Below are positions 35,421-43,423 of a stretch of 64,000 bases of DNA, piece after piece; positions within the stretch are counted from its first letter, which is position 1, and each line of letters starts with the position of its first letter. The translations under genes were made by a program, and so were the position numbers. This DNA comes from Actinoallomurus sp040655075 (lineage in GTDB: Bacteria; Actinomycetota; Actinomycetes; Streptosporangiales; Streptosporangiaceae). The notes below the pieces were generated by a model. It was not told where the DNA came from. It ran no database searches and was given only the letters and a program-made list of their open reading frames with translations. Location: the NCBI RefSeq assembly GCF_040655075.1, contig NZ_JBFAJC010000003.1:310001-374000 (forward strand). The letters run 5' to 3'.

Positions 35421-35507
35421 GGTGGGCAATACGGGGATTGAACCAGTGACCTCTACCGTGTCAAAAAAGGTAGTCCGCGTTTGGGTGACCAACCGTCGGC
35501 ATCGCCT
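35421..35507 (-). pseudogene. Degenerate tRNA-Val(GAC)-like sequence
   Basis: On the minus strand the 3' part is a tRNA: anticodon loop TTGACAC with GAC anticodon, stem GGTAG, T-arm with GGTTCAATCCCC, acceptor ATTGCCC-A-CCA. The complementary CTACC of the anticodon stem is present, but four extra T's widen the loop to 11 bases. One T-stem pair is lost, and the D-arm region (35476-35500) does not fold normally and is about 8 bases too long. A possible 5' acceptor arm (AGGCGAT, at 35507-35501) pairs at most positions. I read it as a decayed tRNA-Val gene, perhaps an old integration site. Confidence 0.5.
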
Positions 35508-35522
35508 GTTGCGGGGCGCCGT

Positions 35523-36545
35523 TCAGCGCCATCCGAGGTCCGGTGCGACGTGTTTGAGGATGTTCTCCAGCAGGTGGGCGTTGTAGTCGACACCGAGCTG
35601 GCTCGGGATGGTCAGCAGCAGGGTGTCCGCGGATTGGATGGCCTCGTCTTGGGCGAGTTCCTTGACCAGGATGTCCGGCTCGGCGGCGTACGACCGTCCG
35701 AAGATCGCCCTGGTCGTCTCGTCGATCATGCCGATCTGATCCTGTGAATTGTGGTCGTTTCCGAAGTAGGCGCGGTCCAGGTCGGTCGTGAGGGCGAAGA
35801 TGCTGCGGCTCACCGATACCCGCGGCTCCCGCTGGTGGCCGGCCTCCTTCCACGCCTCGCGGAACGCCTCGATCTGCTTGCGCTGCTGGACGTGCAGCGG
35901 CTCACCGGTCTCATCGTCCTTGAGCGTGGAACTCTGCAGGTTCATGCCGAGCTTGGCGGCCCACACGCTGGTAGCGTTCGACCCGGAGCCCCACCAGATG
36001 CGGTCGCGCAGGCCCTCGGAGTGCGGTTCGAGCCGCAGCAGACCTGGCGGGTTGGGGAACATCGGCCGTGGGTTCGGCCGCGCGAAGCCCTTGCCCTCGA
36101 TCACCGTGAGGAACGTCTCCGCGTGTCGGCGGGCCATGTCGGCGTCCGTTTCGCCCTCGGCGGGGGCGTAGCCGAAGTAGCTCCATCCGTCGATCACCTG
36201 TTCGGGGGAGCCGCGGCTGATGCCGAGTTGCAGCCTGCCGTTTGCGATGAGGTCGGCCGCGCCGGCGTCCTCTGCCATGTACATCGGGTTCTCGTACCGC
36301 ATGTCGATCACGCCGGTGCCGATCTCGATTCTCGAGGTACGCGTGCCGATCGCGGTGAGGAGCGGGAACGGGCTGCTCGCCTGGCGGGCGAAGTGATGCA
36401 CACGGAAGTACGCCCCGTCCAAGCCGAGTTCCTCGGCCGCGACCGCGAGGTCGATGGACTGGTGCAGGAAGTCACTGGCGGTCCGGGTTCGCGACTGCGG
36501 GTTCGGCGCCCAGTGCCCGAAGGAGAGGAAACCAAGCTTCTTCAC
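35523..36545 (-). CDS. LLM-class flavin-dependent oxidoreductase
   Basis: A 340-residue TIM-barrel protein of the luciferase-like monooxygenase class. It shows LGFLSFGHW at the start, GLDGAYFRVHHFA, ENPMYMAEDAGAADLIANGRLQLGISRGSPEQ and the LARRHAETF region. These enzymes use reduced flavin (FMN or F420) to oxidise or reduce small molecules in the cytoplasm. ATG at 36545 opens the frame. Its partner enzyme or substrate is not suggested by neighbours: the downstream side is a tRNA remnant and the upstream side the truncated kinase gene. Confidence 0.88.
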   Translation of the reverse strand: MKKLGFLSFGHWAPNPQSRTRTASDFLHQSIDLAVAAEELGLDGAYFRVHHFARQASSPFPLLTAIGTRTSRIEIGTGVIDMRYENPMYMAEDAGAADLIANGRLQLGISRGSPEQVIDGWSYFGYAPAEGETDADMARRHAETFLTVIEGKGFARPNPRPMFPNPPGLLRLEPHSEGLRDRIWWGSGSNATSVWAAKLGMNLQSSTLKDDETGEPLHVQQRKQIEAFREAWKEAGHQREPRVSVSRSIFALTTDLDRAYFGNDHNSQDQIGMIDETTRAIFGRSYAAEPDILVKELAQDEAIQSADTLLLTIPSQLGVDYNAHLLENILKHVAPDLGWR

Positions 36546-36683
36546 ACGGACTCCAGCGCGCAGCGGCCACGTTTGATTCCGGCGCGTCGTGCGGACTACG
36601 CGGCGATCGCGCGCCGCAGGAACCCACGGCCGGCGTGTCTACGGATCACGCTGGCGAGCGGCTGGTGACCCGCGACGGGCCTG

Positions 36684-37937
36684 CTACGCGCGTAGGCCGT
36701 ACAGGGTGATCTTCCCCACGGCCGGGGAGCAGGTGAGGATGAGAGTGCTGTCTCCGGTGGTGGCGACTTGCTCGGGCGTGATGGCGTGGTAGCTCCACAG
36801 GAGGCGTCCGGTCTCGGCATGCAGGGCGTAGGTCATGTCGTAGGAGCCGGTCAGGTAGACGATGCCGCTGAACGGACCCCACACGCCCAGGAACCGCGTG
36901 CCTTCGAACTTCCACCGCTCGGAGCCGTCGGTGATATTGAGAGCGTGCAGGGTGTTGGCGCTGCCGTCGATGACGTACACCGTCGACTGGTCGGCCACCG
37001 GTGCCGCGTCGGTCTGCCCGAACGCGGCCTTCCAGCGGACGTGACCGGTCTTGGCGTCGAGCGCACAGAACGGCGATGATCCCTGACCACCCACATACAC
37101 GGCGTCGCTGGTGGCCAGCGGATGGCCGAAATACCTGCCGGCGGCGAACTGCCAGCGCTGCTTGCCCGTGACCGTGTCCATGGCGTAGACGTTCGGAGCG
37201 GTCATATCCGAGCCGTCGGCGAAGGTCACGGTCGTGTCGGAGACGCTGATCCACTCGGTGTCGGCGGCACCGGCGCTGTAAGTCCATCGCCGGTGGCCGC
37301 CGGCCCGATCCAAGCAAATCAAGGTCGAGGGGCCAGAACCGTCATCAGCCCAGCCCGCCACCGCCGTGTCCACCACGTCGAACACCGAGAAAGGCGCCTC
37401 GGCGGACCACAGCCGCCTCCTGCTGGACTCCTCGAGCGCGTAGAGCCGGGACTCGGTGGCCGCGTAGAGCGTGTTGTGATGCTGGGCGACCGCGCGGATC
37501 GCCGACATGCCGGGAGCGGTCCACTTCCAACGGCGCGCGCCGTTCTTGGGATCTAGACCGGACAGCGTCGCGTTGACCTCGCCATCGTCCGTCTCGGCAT
37601 TCTCGGCCACCAAGACCTTATCCCGGGTGGCGACGGCGTTGACTTCGGTGGTGACGGTCAGTTGCCAGAGGGTCCGTGGCGGGTTGACGGGGCGCGTGTC
37701 GACCGGAGCCGGGCTGGGGCCGTTCGTACGGGGCTTCTTCCGGCTGCCGGTCAGAAGCGCGGGGGAGGTCACTGCGGCGGTCACGGCGACAGCGGCCGCA
37801 CCTCCGGCGGCCAGAACGCGCCGGCGGCTGAGCCCGGATGGCACAGGCAGGGTTCTGGTCGCCACACGTGTGTCGGTCTGCTTGACGAGGGTCGGGTTCT
37901 GCTCGACGAGGGTCGGGGCGACCATCACCGGTGGCAC
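36684..37937 (-). CDS. PQQ-like beta-propeller protein, remnant of a Ser/Thr kinase fusion
   Basis: The called 417 residues begin with a Thr/Val-rich juxtamembrane stretch (PTLVEQNPTLVKQTDT), one transmembrane helix (about 40-62, after LSRRRVLAAGG) and a PQQ-type propeller (about 90-417), with blades such as LDPKNGARRWKW, MDTVTGKQRWQF, LDAKTGHVRWKA and LNITDGSERWKF. The reading frame continues upstream of the GTG at 37937 for 29 codons to 38024, and reads ACLDKRPQARPTVPQI, the last kinase subdomain, before hitting a stop at 38025-38027. So a receptor kinase has lost about 260 residues of kinase domain. It may still be made from the GTG, as a membrane propeller with no kinase. No good ribosome site is visible. 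Confidence 0.75.
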   Translation of the reverse strand: MPPVMVAPTLVEQNPTLVKQTDTRVATRTLPVPSGLSRRRVLAAGGAAAVAVTAAVTSPALLTGSRKKPRTNGPSPAPVDTRPVNPPRTLWQLTVTTEVNAVATRDKVLVAENAETDDGEVNATLSGLDPKNGARRWKWTAPGMSAIRAVAQHHNTLYAATESRLYALEESSRRRLWSAEAPFSVFDVVDTAVAGWADDGSGPSTLICLDRAGGHRRWTYSAGAADTEWISVSDTTVTFADGSDMTAPNVYAMDTVTGKQRWQFAAGRYFGHPLATSDAVYVGGQGSSPFCALDAKTGHVRWKAAFGQTDAAPVADQSTVYVIDGSANTLHALNITDGSERWKFEGTRFLGVWGPFSGIVYLTGSYDMTYALHAETGRLLWSYHAITPEQVATTGDSTLILTCSPAVGKITLYGLRA

Positions 37938-38024
37938 GACGGCGGCCTGGATCTGGGGGACGGTCGGCCGCGCCTGGGGACGCTTGTCCAGGCAGGCGGT
38001 GGCGATCCACGGCGATGCCCGCCT

Positions 38025-38309
38025 TCAGGCGGTCTGCTCAACGGCCCAGCAGGGTGGTCCTGCCTATCCGGCCCTCGAGTGAGGCGGTTCCTTACTTGCC
38101 CAAGCTCCAGATCGTCGGGCACCTGCATGGGATGCAACTCCGCTCGCAAACGAATGAAGCGTGCGGGATGCCGCCAGGCCCCGCGCTCGGCCGCGACGTC
38201 CACGCGACGCGGAACGCGGGTCCGGAGCCCGGCACCGTCCATCAACGCGCATGCCTTAGACAGGTCATGGCCACGAGGCGGCTCCGGCCGCCGGCGACAC
38301 CGGCGGGAC
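38025..38309. other. Intergenic stretch beyond the truncated kinase
   Basis: No gene is supported. A minus-strand frame (about 38090-38245) has coding-like GC bias and reads RLRAELHPMQVPDDLELGQ, but it has no start, family or neighbour to back it. The missing kinase domain would have lain here. Confidence 0.35.
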
Positions 38310-40469
38310 TCACTGCCACGTCAGCTCGCCCGTGCCGCGAACCGTGTGGCCGTCCCGAGTGAGCACTCCGATCGTCCCGACGCCCCGAAGCCGTCCCGAA
38401 CCGTCAGGACGGACCGTGAGCGTGCGGCTTTCGAAGTGCCCGTCCCCGCCGCATCGCATCCGCCCGTCAGCGGTGGGTTCCACGCCGAGCAGCCGCAGGT
38501 AGCCCAGCAACGGCTGGGCGTGGCTGTGCAGGTTGGCGACCGGGTATGCCTGCATCGCGACGCCGAGCGCCGGGAGGGCCCACGTCTCCCCGGGACGATC
38601 GCTCTCCGGAGCGAGGTAGGCGTCCGGGCCGGAGAGCGTGCCCGTCCACGTGCCGGGATAGGCCGCCGAATGCGCATGCAGGGTCATGCGCCGCCATTCG
38701 TCCCACGCGAGGTCGGGATCGTGGCGTGCGGCCGCCCAGATCAGGGTCATGTTGATGGAGAACCACACAGAACCGCGATCCCCCTGGCGGGACGGCGGGC
38801 GGACCCGCGCGCCGAGCGGTGACCCTGCCCGGCAGGTCTCGTCGATGGTGGTGAGCAGCGACCGTGCCCGCGCGGGGTCGGCCGCACCGCACAGGATCGC
38901 CCACGGCTGCACCTCCAGCCAGAGGTCGTTGTCGCCGACCGGGTCAGCGCCGGGACCGTACGCGCGCCGGAACCAGCGGCCGTTCCATTCACTCGCGACC
39001 CGCTCACGAAGGTCGGCCGCGTACGCGCGGGCCTCCACGGCGGTGGCGGTGTCACCGAGCCGCTCGGCCAGTCCCGCGTACACCGGGAGCACCCATGCGG
39101 CCATCGCCGAGTTGAGCACGGACTCGCCGTGCTCGATCATCACCTCCCGGTCGATCCCGGTCTCGCCGAGCGCGAGGTCGTTCCAGTCCGCGTTCAGGAT
39201 GCGCACGTGACCGTGCTCGCCTACGCCCACCTCGTCGATGAAGAACCGGAACTGCCGCCGGAGGTTCTCCTCGAGCGGTACCGGATCGGCGCGATGGCAG
39301 GGGTGATACGGCACCGGACGCGCGAAGGCATCGAGGTCTCCGGTCGCCGCGGCGTACTCGGCGGCCAGCCACAGCGCCCACAGGTTCTGGTCGGACGGCC
39401 GGAACAGATCGGTCCAGGGCCGTTTTCGACCGTCGAGCGCGTAAGGCAGGTCGCCGTCCGGGCTCCCCCATGCGCAGGTGTTACGAAGCACCGACAGGGC
39501 GAGGTCCGGTTCGACGTAGACCAGTGGCAGCGCGTGCTGCAGCGGGTCCCGCGCCGCGCCGTTGAAACCGTGCCGGAACGAGTACGCCGAGCCCTGGTCG
39601 AGAGTGTGGCCTCCGAGGACCCCGTCGACGCATGCTCCTCCGGTGAGGAGGGCCGCGTGCCACGGAACCTCGGCGGCAGCCTCCGGTGCCCGCCTCGCCG
39701 ACGCCGACGGGAGCCGTTCCCGCAATGCGGTCAGGCTGCCGGAATACAGCGCGGCGGGGTCCGTGGGCGGACAGCCGTCGTCCAGCCCGAACCGGAACCA
39801 CAGCGTCCGGCTTCCGCCCGGCGGCAGATCGACCTCGACCGTCAGGGCCAGCGGTCCCGATTCGGCGGTGACCCGCTCGCCGCCGACGTTCTCGAGCAGC
39901 ACGGCTTGGCCTTCAGCCTCGGTGCCGTTCTGGCGCGGGCCGAACTCCAGGTCGACCAGGCGTGGGCGCACCACCCACTCCTCGGTCAACGCGCGGCGCA
40001 TCGCCGCGTCGTTCTGGTTGACGACCTCGATGCGGATCAGCACCCACGGCGCCTCTCCCTCGGGGCACAACACGGTGCGCTCCAGCGTCGCGTCCTCGTC
40101 CGCCACCCGGACCTGCGAGAAGGTCGGCCCGAACACTCCCGTGTGTGCGCCCTCAGTGGACAGCCCGCCCAGCCGGGACACCCCGGTCCGCTCGGTGATC
40201 CACCGGCATCCCGTGTGCTCATCCCACAGGCCGCTGCGCCCCTCAGTGTCCGCCGCCAGGGTGATCCGGCGGTTGCCCAGGTGCACCCGGTGCCCAGTGG
40301 CGGGCGGGTCGATGATCGGGTCCCAGGTCGTGCCGGCATCCCGGTAAGCGAAGGCGGGAAGGCCCTCGGTTCGCGTCCAATGTCCGAACACGCTCACGTC
40401 TTCACGCCTCCCAAGGGCAGGACGGGGTCCGGTGCGCGGCCCTGTGGTCGGGCTCGCGCGTTGGTTCAT
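38310..40469 (-). CDS. GH94-like glycoside phosphorylase or hydrolase
   Basis: A 719-residue protein with an N-terminal beta-sandwich (about 20-260) and an (alpha/alpha)6 barrel (about 280-660), the layout of GH94 phosphorylases and GH36-type related enzymes. The motif LNADWNDLALGE near 415-426 corresponds to the catalytic Asp site (DWND) of cellobiose and chitobiose phosphorylases. It would split an oligosaccharide in the cytoplasm, with phosphate or water. ATG at 40469 overlaps the stop of the MerR gene (ATGA, 40466-40469), so the two are translationally coupled. No other sugar genes flank it. The phosphate-binding residues were not checked, so phosphorylase versus hydrolase is open. Confidence 0.78.
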   Translation of the reverse strand: MNQRASPTTGPRTGPRPALGRREDVSVFGHWTRTEGLPAFAYRDAGTTWDPIIDPPATGHRVHLGNRRITLAADTEGRSGLWDEHTGCRWITERTGVSRLGGLSTEGAHTGVFGPTFSQVRVADEDATLERTVLCPEGEAPWVLIRIEVVNQNDAAMRRALTEEWVVRPRLVDLEFGPRQNGTEAEGQAVLLENVGGERVTAESGPLALTVEVDLPPGGSRTLWFRFGLDDGCPPTDPAALYSGSLTALRERLPSASARRAPEAAAEVPWHAALLTGGACVDGVLGGHTLDQGSAYSFRHGFNGAARDPLQHALPLVYVEPDLALSVLRNTCAWGSPDGDLPYALDGRKRPWTDLFRPSDQNLWALWLAAEYAAATGDLDAFARPVPYHPCHRADPVPLEENLRRQFRFFIDEVGVGEHGHVRILNADWNDLALGETGIDREVMIEHGESVLNSAMAAWVLPVYAGLAERLGDTATAVEARAYAADLRERVASEWNGRWFRRAYGPGADPVGDNDLWLEVQPWAILCGAADPARARSLLTTIDETCRAGSPLGARVRPPSRQGDRGSVWFSINMTLIWAAARHDPDLAWDEWRRMTLHAHSAAYPGTWTGTLSGPDAYLAPESDRPGETWALPALGVAMQAYPVANLHSHAQPLLGYLRLLGVEPTADGRMRCGGDGHFESRTLTVRPDGSGRLRGVGTIGVLTRDGHTVRGTGELTWQ

Positions 40470-41239
40470 CGCAGGCCGGCATCGCGTATGGAGTGGCCGG
40501 TCTCCACGTCGCGTACCGCATCGAGCAGTTCGGGCGTGTCGGCTTCGAGCGAGCGCTGCAACGCACGAGATATGAGTTCGGCGGCCGCCTCCGTGGACAT
40601 GTTCCGGGTCACGGCGAGGTATCGAGTGACCTGCGCGAGATCGTCGGGTGTGCGCGGTGAACGCTTGTAGGGCTCCCAGATCAGCTCGTGGAAGAGCCGG
40701 ACGTGACGCGCGGCGATCCGGTCGCAGTCGGCCGTGAGTCGCTCGAGTTCGGCGAGGGCGCGTTCCACCGGGACACCGGCGTCGATCAGCGCGGCGCCGA
40801 ACCTGGACAGACGAGGGCTGAGCACCCGGTACGTTCCGGCGTCATCGGCAGGTTCGTAGACACCGAGCGTGATGGCGCGCCGCAGATTCTCCGGCGTGGC
40901 GGTGCCGTACTTCCCGAGTTCCTCGACGGAGACGGTCTCGGTCGTCTCCGCGTGATACGGCGTCGCGACCTGATCGACAAGGCCGAGCACCTCCGCCAGC
41001 CCCTCGCCGCGCTCCCATGCCTCGAAAAGCTCCTTGATCCCGGCGAGTTTCATGCCGCGCTCCAGGAGACGGCCGATCGCCTGGAGCCGAGCGAGGTGTG
41101 CCGTGTCGTAGTAACCGGTACGGCCACGGACCCGTGGTGGCGGGAGAACACCACGCTCATGGTAAACACGAACACTTCGGACGGTGACGCCTGCTATACG
41201 CGCCAATTCATCGATCGTGTACTCGACAGACGATGTCAT
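40466..41239 (-). CDS. MerR-family regulator
   Basis: A 257-residue regulator with the MerR winged helix at the N-terminus (YTIDELARIAGVTVRSVRVYHERGVLPP, about 7-34; then GRTGYYDTAHLARL). A long helical part (about 85-257) follows, bigger than the metal sensors and without their cysteines, so it probably senses an organic ligand. ATG at 41239 has no strong ribosome site. It is transcribed with the GH94-like gene and faces a secreted lipase. A perfect 12+12 inverted repeat lies 87 bases upstream of its start. Confidence 0.88.
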   Translation of the reverse strand: MTSSVEYTIDELARIAGVTVRSVRVYHERGVLPPPRVRGRTGYYDTAHLARLQAIGRLLERGMKLAGIKELFEAWERGEGLAEVLGLVDQVATPYHAETTETVSVEELGKYGTATPENLRRAITLGVYEPADDAGTYRVLSPRLSRFGAALIDAGVPVERALAELERLTADCDRIAARHVRLFHELIWEPYKRSPRTPDDLAQVTRYLAVTRNMSTEAAAELISRALQRSLEADTPELLDAVRDVETGHSIRDAGLR

Positions 41240-41325
41240 TGCTCATCTTTCGCGCCGATCAGTCGTATTGTCGCGAGTGTATCGATCCGCGATATTACGG
41301 GCCAATGATCAGCGAGCCATCATTG

Positions 41326-41351
41326 AACGTACCGTTGGACAACGGTACGTT
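41326..41351. promoter_or_regulatory. Operator-like 12+12 inverted repeat between merR and lipase genes
   Basis: AACGTACCGTTG (41326-41337), GA, CAACGGTACGTT (41340-41351): perfect arms with a two-base centre. It is set between the divergent MerR and lipase genes. A -35-like TTGAAC (41323-41328) and a weak TACGTT 17 bases later flank it on the plus strand, as MerR proteins prefer. Confidence 0.65.
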
Positions 41352-41397
41352 GTAGTGCGTCACGACCTATTTCCTCGCTCGAGGAAGGGGGGGCATC

Positions 41398-42135
41398 GTG
41401 CGCTCACCGGATTCACCTCACCCGCCGGGTGCGAGATCCGCGCTGGTTTCCGGGCTCGCCGCCCTGCTCGCGCTGATCGGATTCGTCTTCGCCCTCCCCG
41501 CGCGCGCCGCGGTCCGAGAGCCGGTCCTGCTCATCAGTGGTTTCGACGCTCAACGGACCTCTCTCGACGCCTTCGCGTCGTGGCTCCGGTCCGAAGGGGA
41601 CACCGTCTACACCATGCAGTTGCCCGGTTCTCCCCCCGGGACTGCGGCGATAAAGGAGGCTGCGGCCGTCGTCGCCTCAGCGGTCACACGGATCCGCGGA
41701 GCCACGGGTGCGTCGCGGGTCGACATCGTCGCGCATTCCGAAGGGGGGCTCGCCGGGCGTTACTACGTCAAGTACCTTCACGGGCTCGATCGAGTCGCCA
41801 CCTTCATCGACGTGGGAACGCCGAACTACGGCGTCGTCGTGGCGGTCCTGTGCGCCGTCATCTGGCAGGGCTGCGCCGACATGGTGCCCGACTCCGCCTT
41901 CTTGAATGAGCTGAACGCAGGAGATCCGACCCCCGGCACGATCCCCTATTTCCACCTGTTCAGCGACAACGGAAATGAAGAGAAGGTGTCCCTTCCGGGC
42001 GCGACCAACGCCAGCGTCCAGTCATTCTGCCCCGGACGTGCGGTCGAGCACGCCAAGGAACTCGACGATATGGCGATGCGTCGGCTCATCTCGTCGGCTC
42101 TCCACGGCGGCCCGCTCACGACCGCCTGCTCTTGA
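41398..42135 (+). CDS. Secreted lipase/esterase
   Basis: A 245-residue secreted alpha/beta hydrolase. A signal peptide (basic start, hydrophobic 14-34, cleavage after ARA near 38) precedes EPVLLISGFDAQRTS. The nucleophile elbow is AHSEGG (S114; the first Gly of GxSxG is Ala, as in Bacillus lipase A type enzymes). Two cysteines near the C-terminus and two in the middle may pair. GTG at 41398 follows GAGGAAGG. It faces the MerR regulator gene across a large palindrome. Confidence 0.8.
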   Translation: MRSPDSPHPPGARSALVSGLAALLALIGFVFALPARAAVREPVLLISGFDAQRTSLDAFASWLRSEGDTVYTMQLPGSPPGTAAIKEAAAVVASAVTRIRGATGASRVDIVAHSEGGLAGRYYVKYLHGLDRVATFIDVGTPNYGVVVAVLCAVIWQGCADMVPDSAFLNELNAGDPTPGTIPYFHLFSDNGNEEKVSLPGATNASVQSFCPGRAVEHAKELDDMAMRRLISSALHGGPLTTACS

Positions 42136-42192
42136 CCGCACCGACCCGACCGCCGGGCCCGGTTGCTCTGCCGGTGTCGCCCAGGTAGTAAG

Positions 42193-42756
42193 TCACGCGC
42201 CGAGGGCGTGGACGATGAGCTCGGCGACCGCGTCGGGATCGATGTGCTGGCCGGTGAGGTGCTGGAGGCCCTCCTGGTAGAGCAGGACCGTGGCGAACGT
42301 GGCCGCGGCGGCCTCGAGGCGAGCGGCGTCGCCGCGGCCGCCGGGCAGGGTGAGTTCGAGCGCGCTGCGGGCGCGGCGTACGACCTCGGCGTTGACCCGC
42401 CTGAGGCGCTCACGGGCCGAGCCGTGCGTGTCGGCCTCGCGGAAGAGGATGCGGCGCATCGTCGGCGAGGCCTGCAGCGGAAACCGCCGCGCGAGCCCGG
42501 ACAGCGCATCGGCCGGGTCACTGTGCGCGGTCTCGGCGTCGGAGACCTCCTCGACGAACGTTCGCTCGTGGATCAGTGCGGTCAGGACGTCGATCTTCTG
42601 CGGGAAGTAGTGAAAGACCAGCCCCTTGGGGACCTTGGCCCGCTTGGCGATCCCCGCGGTGGAGGAGCCGTTGTAACCGGCCTCCGCGAAGAGCTCCTCG
42701 GCGGCGTCGAGAATCCGGGTGCGTGTATCGGCGGATACGTCATGTGACCGTCTCAT
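42193..42756 (-). CDS. TetR-family regulator
   Basis: A 187-residue TetR repressor. The helix-turn-helix spans about 15-60: TRTRILDAAEELFAEAGYNGSSTAGIAKRAKVPKGLVFHYF, with the tell-tale HYFPQK. The rest is the helical ligand-binding domain. ATG at 42756 follows GGGAGG; the frame upstream of it has no ribosome site. It is separated from the SPW gene, transcribed in the same direction, by a hairpin terminator. An operator-like palindrome of the TGACCG-NN-CGGTCA type lies before the SPW gene. Confidence 0.9.
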   Translation of the reverse strand: MRRSHDVSADTRTRILDAAEELFAEAGYNGSSTAGIAKRAKVPKGLVFHYFPQKIDVLTALIHERTFVEEVSDAETAHSDPADALSGLARRFPLQASPTMRRILFREADTHGSARERLRRVNAEVVRRARSALELTLPGGRGDAARLEAAAATFATVLLYQEGLQHLTGQHIDPDAVAELIVHALGA

Positions 42757-42799
42757 ACGCCCTCCCGGTGTTATTTCGTGGAACCGCCGAAAAGAGTCG

Positions 42800-42829
42800 C
42801 GGCCCCTGAGCGGGTGCGCCCAGGGGCCG
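42800..42829 (-). terminator. Terminator of the SPW gene
   Basis: Perfect 9-base inverted repeat CGGCCCCTG (42800-42808) and CAGGGGCCG (42821-42829), with a 12-base loop, shortly after the SPW gene stop at 42845 on the minus strand. Confidence 0.6.
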
Positions 42830-42844
42830 TCTCGGGGCCTTGGG

Positions 42845-43180
42845 TCATGTCGCCGCCGACGTGCTCCGAACCTGGATCGCATCCCACACGCCGACAATAG
42901 TCGCGACACCGCCGGCGATCCATGCCGTCCAGGCCGCGGCGTCCGAACCGGTGAATCCGAAGGCCCACGGCGAGATGAAGATCAGCGCCGCGAAGGCCGT
43001 TGTCGTCCACGGCAGAGGACCCGCCGCCGACAGGAGCGCGTACAGACCCGAGAGCGTGAGCAGGGCGCCGAGCACCATGAGGGGCTGCTTGCCCGCGTTG
43101 TCCGCCCACAGGCCGGGGGCGAGTAGTACGGCGAGTCCGGCCAGAAACGCGACCGCGTTCTGCCAAGCGATTTTACCCAT
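42845..43180 (-). CDS. SPW-repeat membrane protein
   Basis: A 111-residue integral membrane protein with four hydrophobic segments (first at about 9-26) and the hallmark ISPWAFGF after about residue 67, as in the SPW-repeat family of unknown function. The ATG at 43178-43180 follows GGAGG about 6 bases upstream; the frame extends further but overlaps only intergenic DNA. A TetR-type palindrome lies 58 bases upstream, and a TetR gene follows downstream. Confidence 0.85.
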   Translation of the reverse strand: MGKIAWQNAVAFLAGLAVLLAPGLWADNAGKQPLMVLGALLTLSGLYALLSAAGPLPWTTTAFAALIFISPWAFGFTGSDAAAWTAWIAGGVATIVGVWDAIQVRSTSAAT

Positions 43181-43237
43181 TGGGCCGCCTCCGGGAGGTC
43201 CGATGTGGAGGTCTTGTCCCTTCAAGAATTCCCTGAC

Positions 43238-43251
43238 TGACCGCCCGGTCA
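43238..43251. promoter_or_regulatory. TetR-type operator before the SPW gene
   Basis: TGACCGCCCGGTCA, a perfect 6+6 inverted repeat with a two-base centre (longer imperfect arms GACTGACCG and CGGTCAATC). It lies about 60 bases upstream of the SPW start and is the pattern many TetR proteins bind. Confidence 0.65.
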
Positions 43252-43423
43252 ATCGGACCCGAGCGGACATATGAGAGAAGTGAGATAGATAGTTTTGTGT
43301 GGCAAAGTAGTGCTAAGAAACGGTCGGTAGCCGGACCGTGACCGACGGACAGCCGCCGCCAGGGCCGGACCGCGCCCCCAGGCGGCGAGCGTGGCGGCAC
43401 GTTGCATGCGGCCTGAGCCGCCT

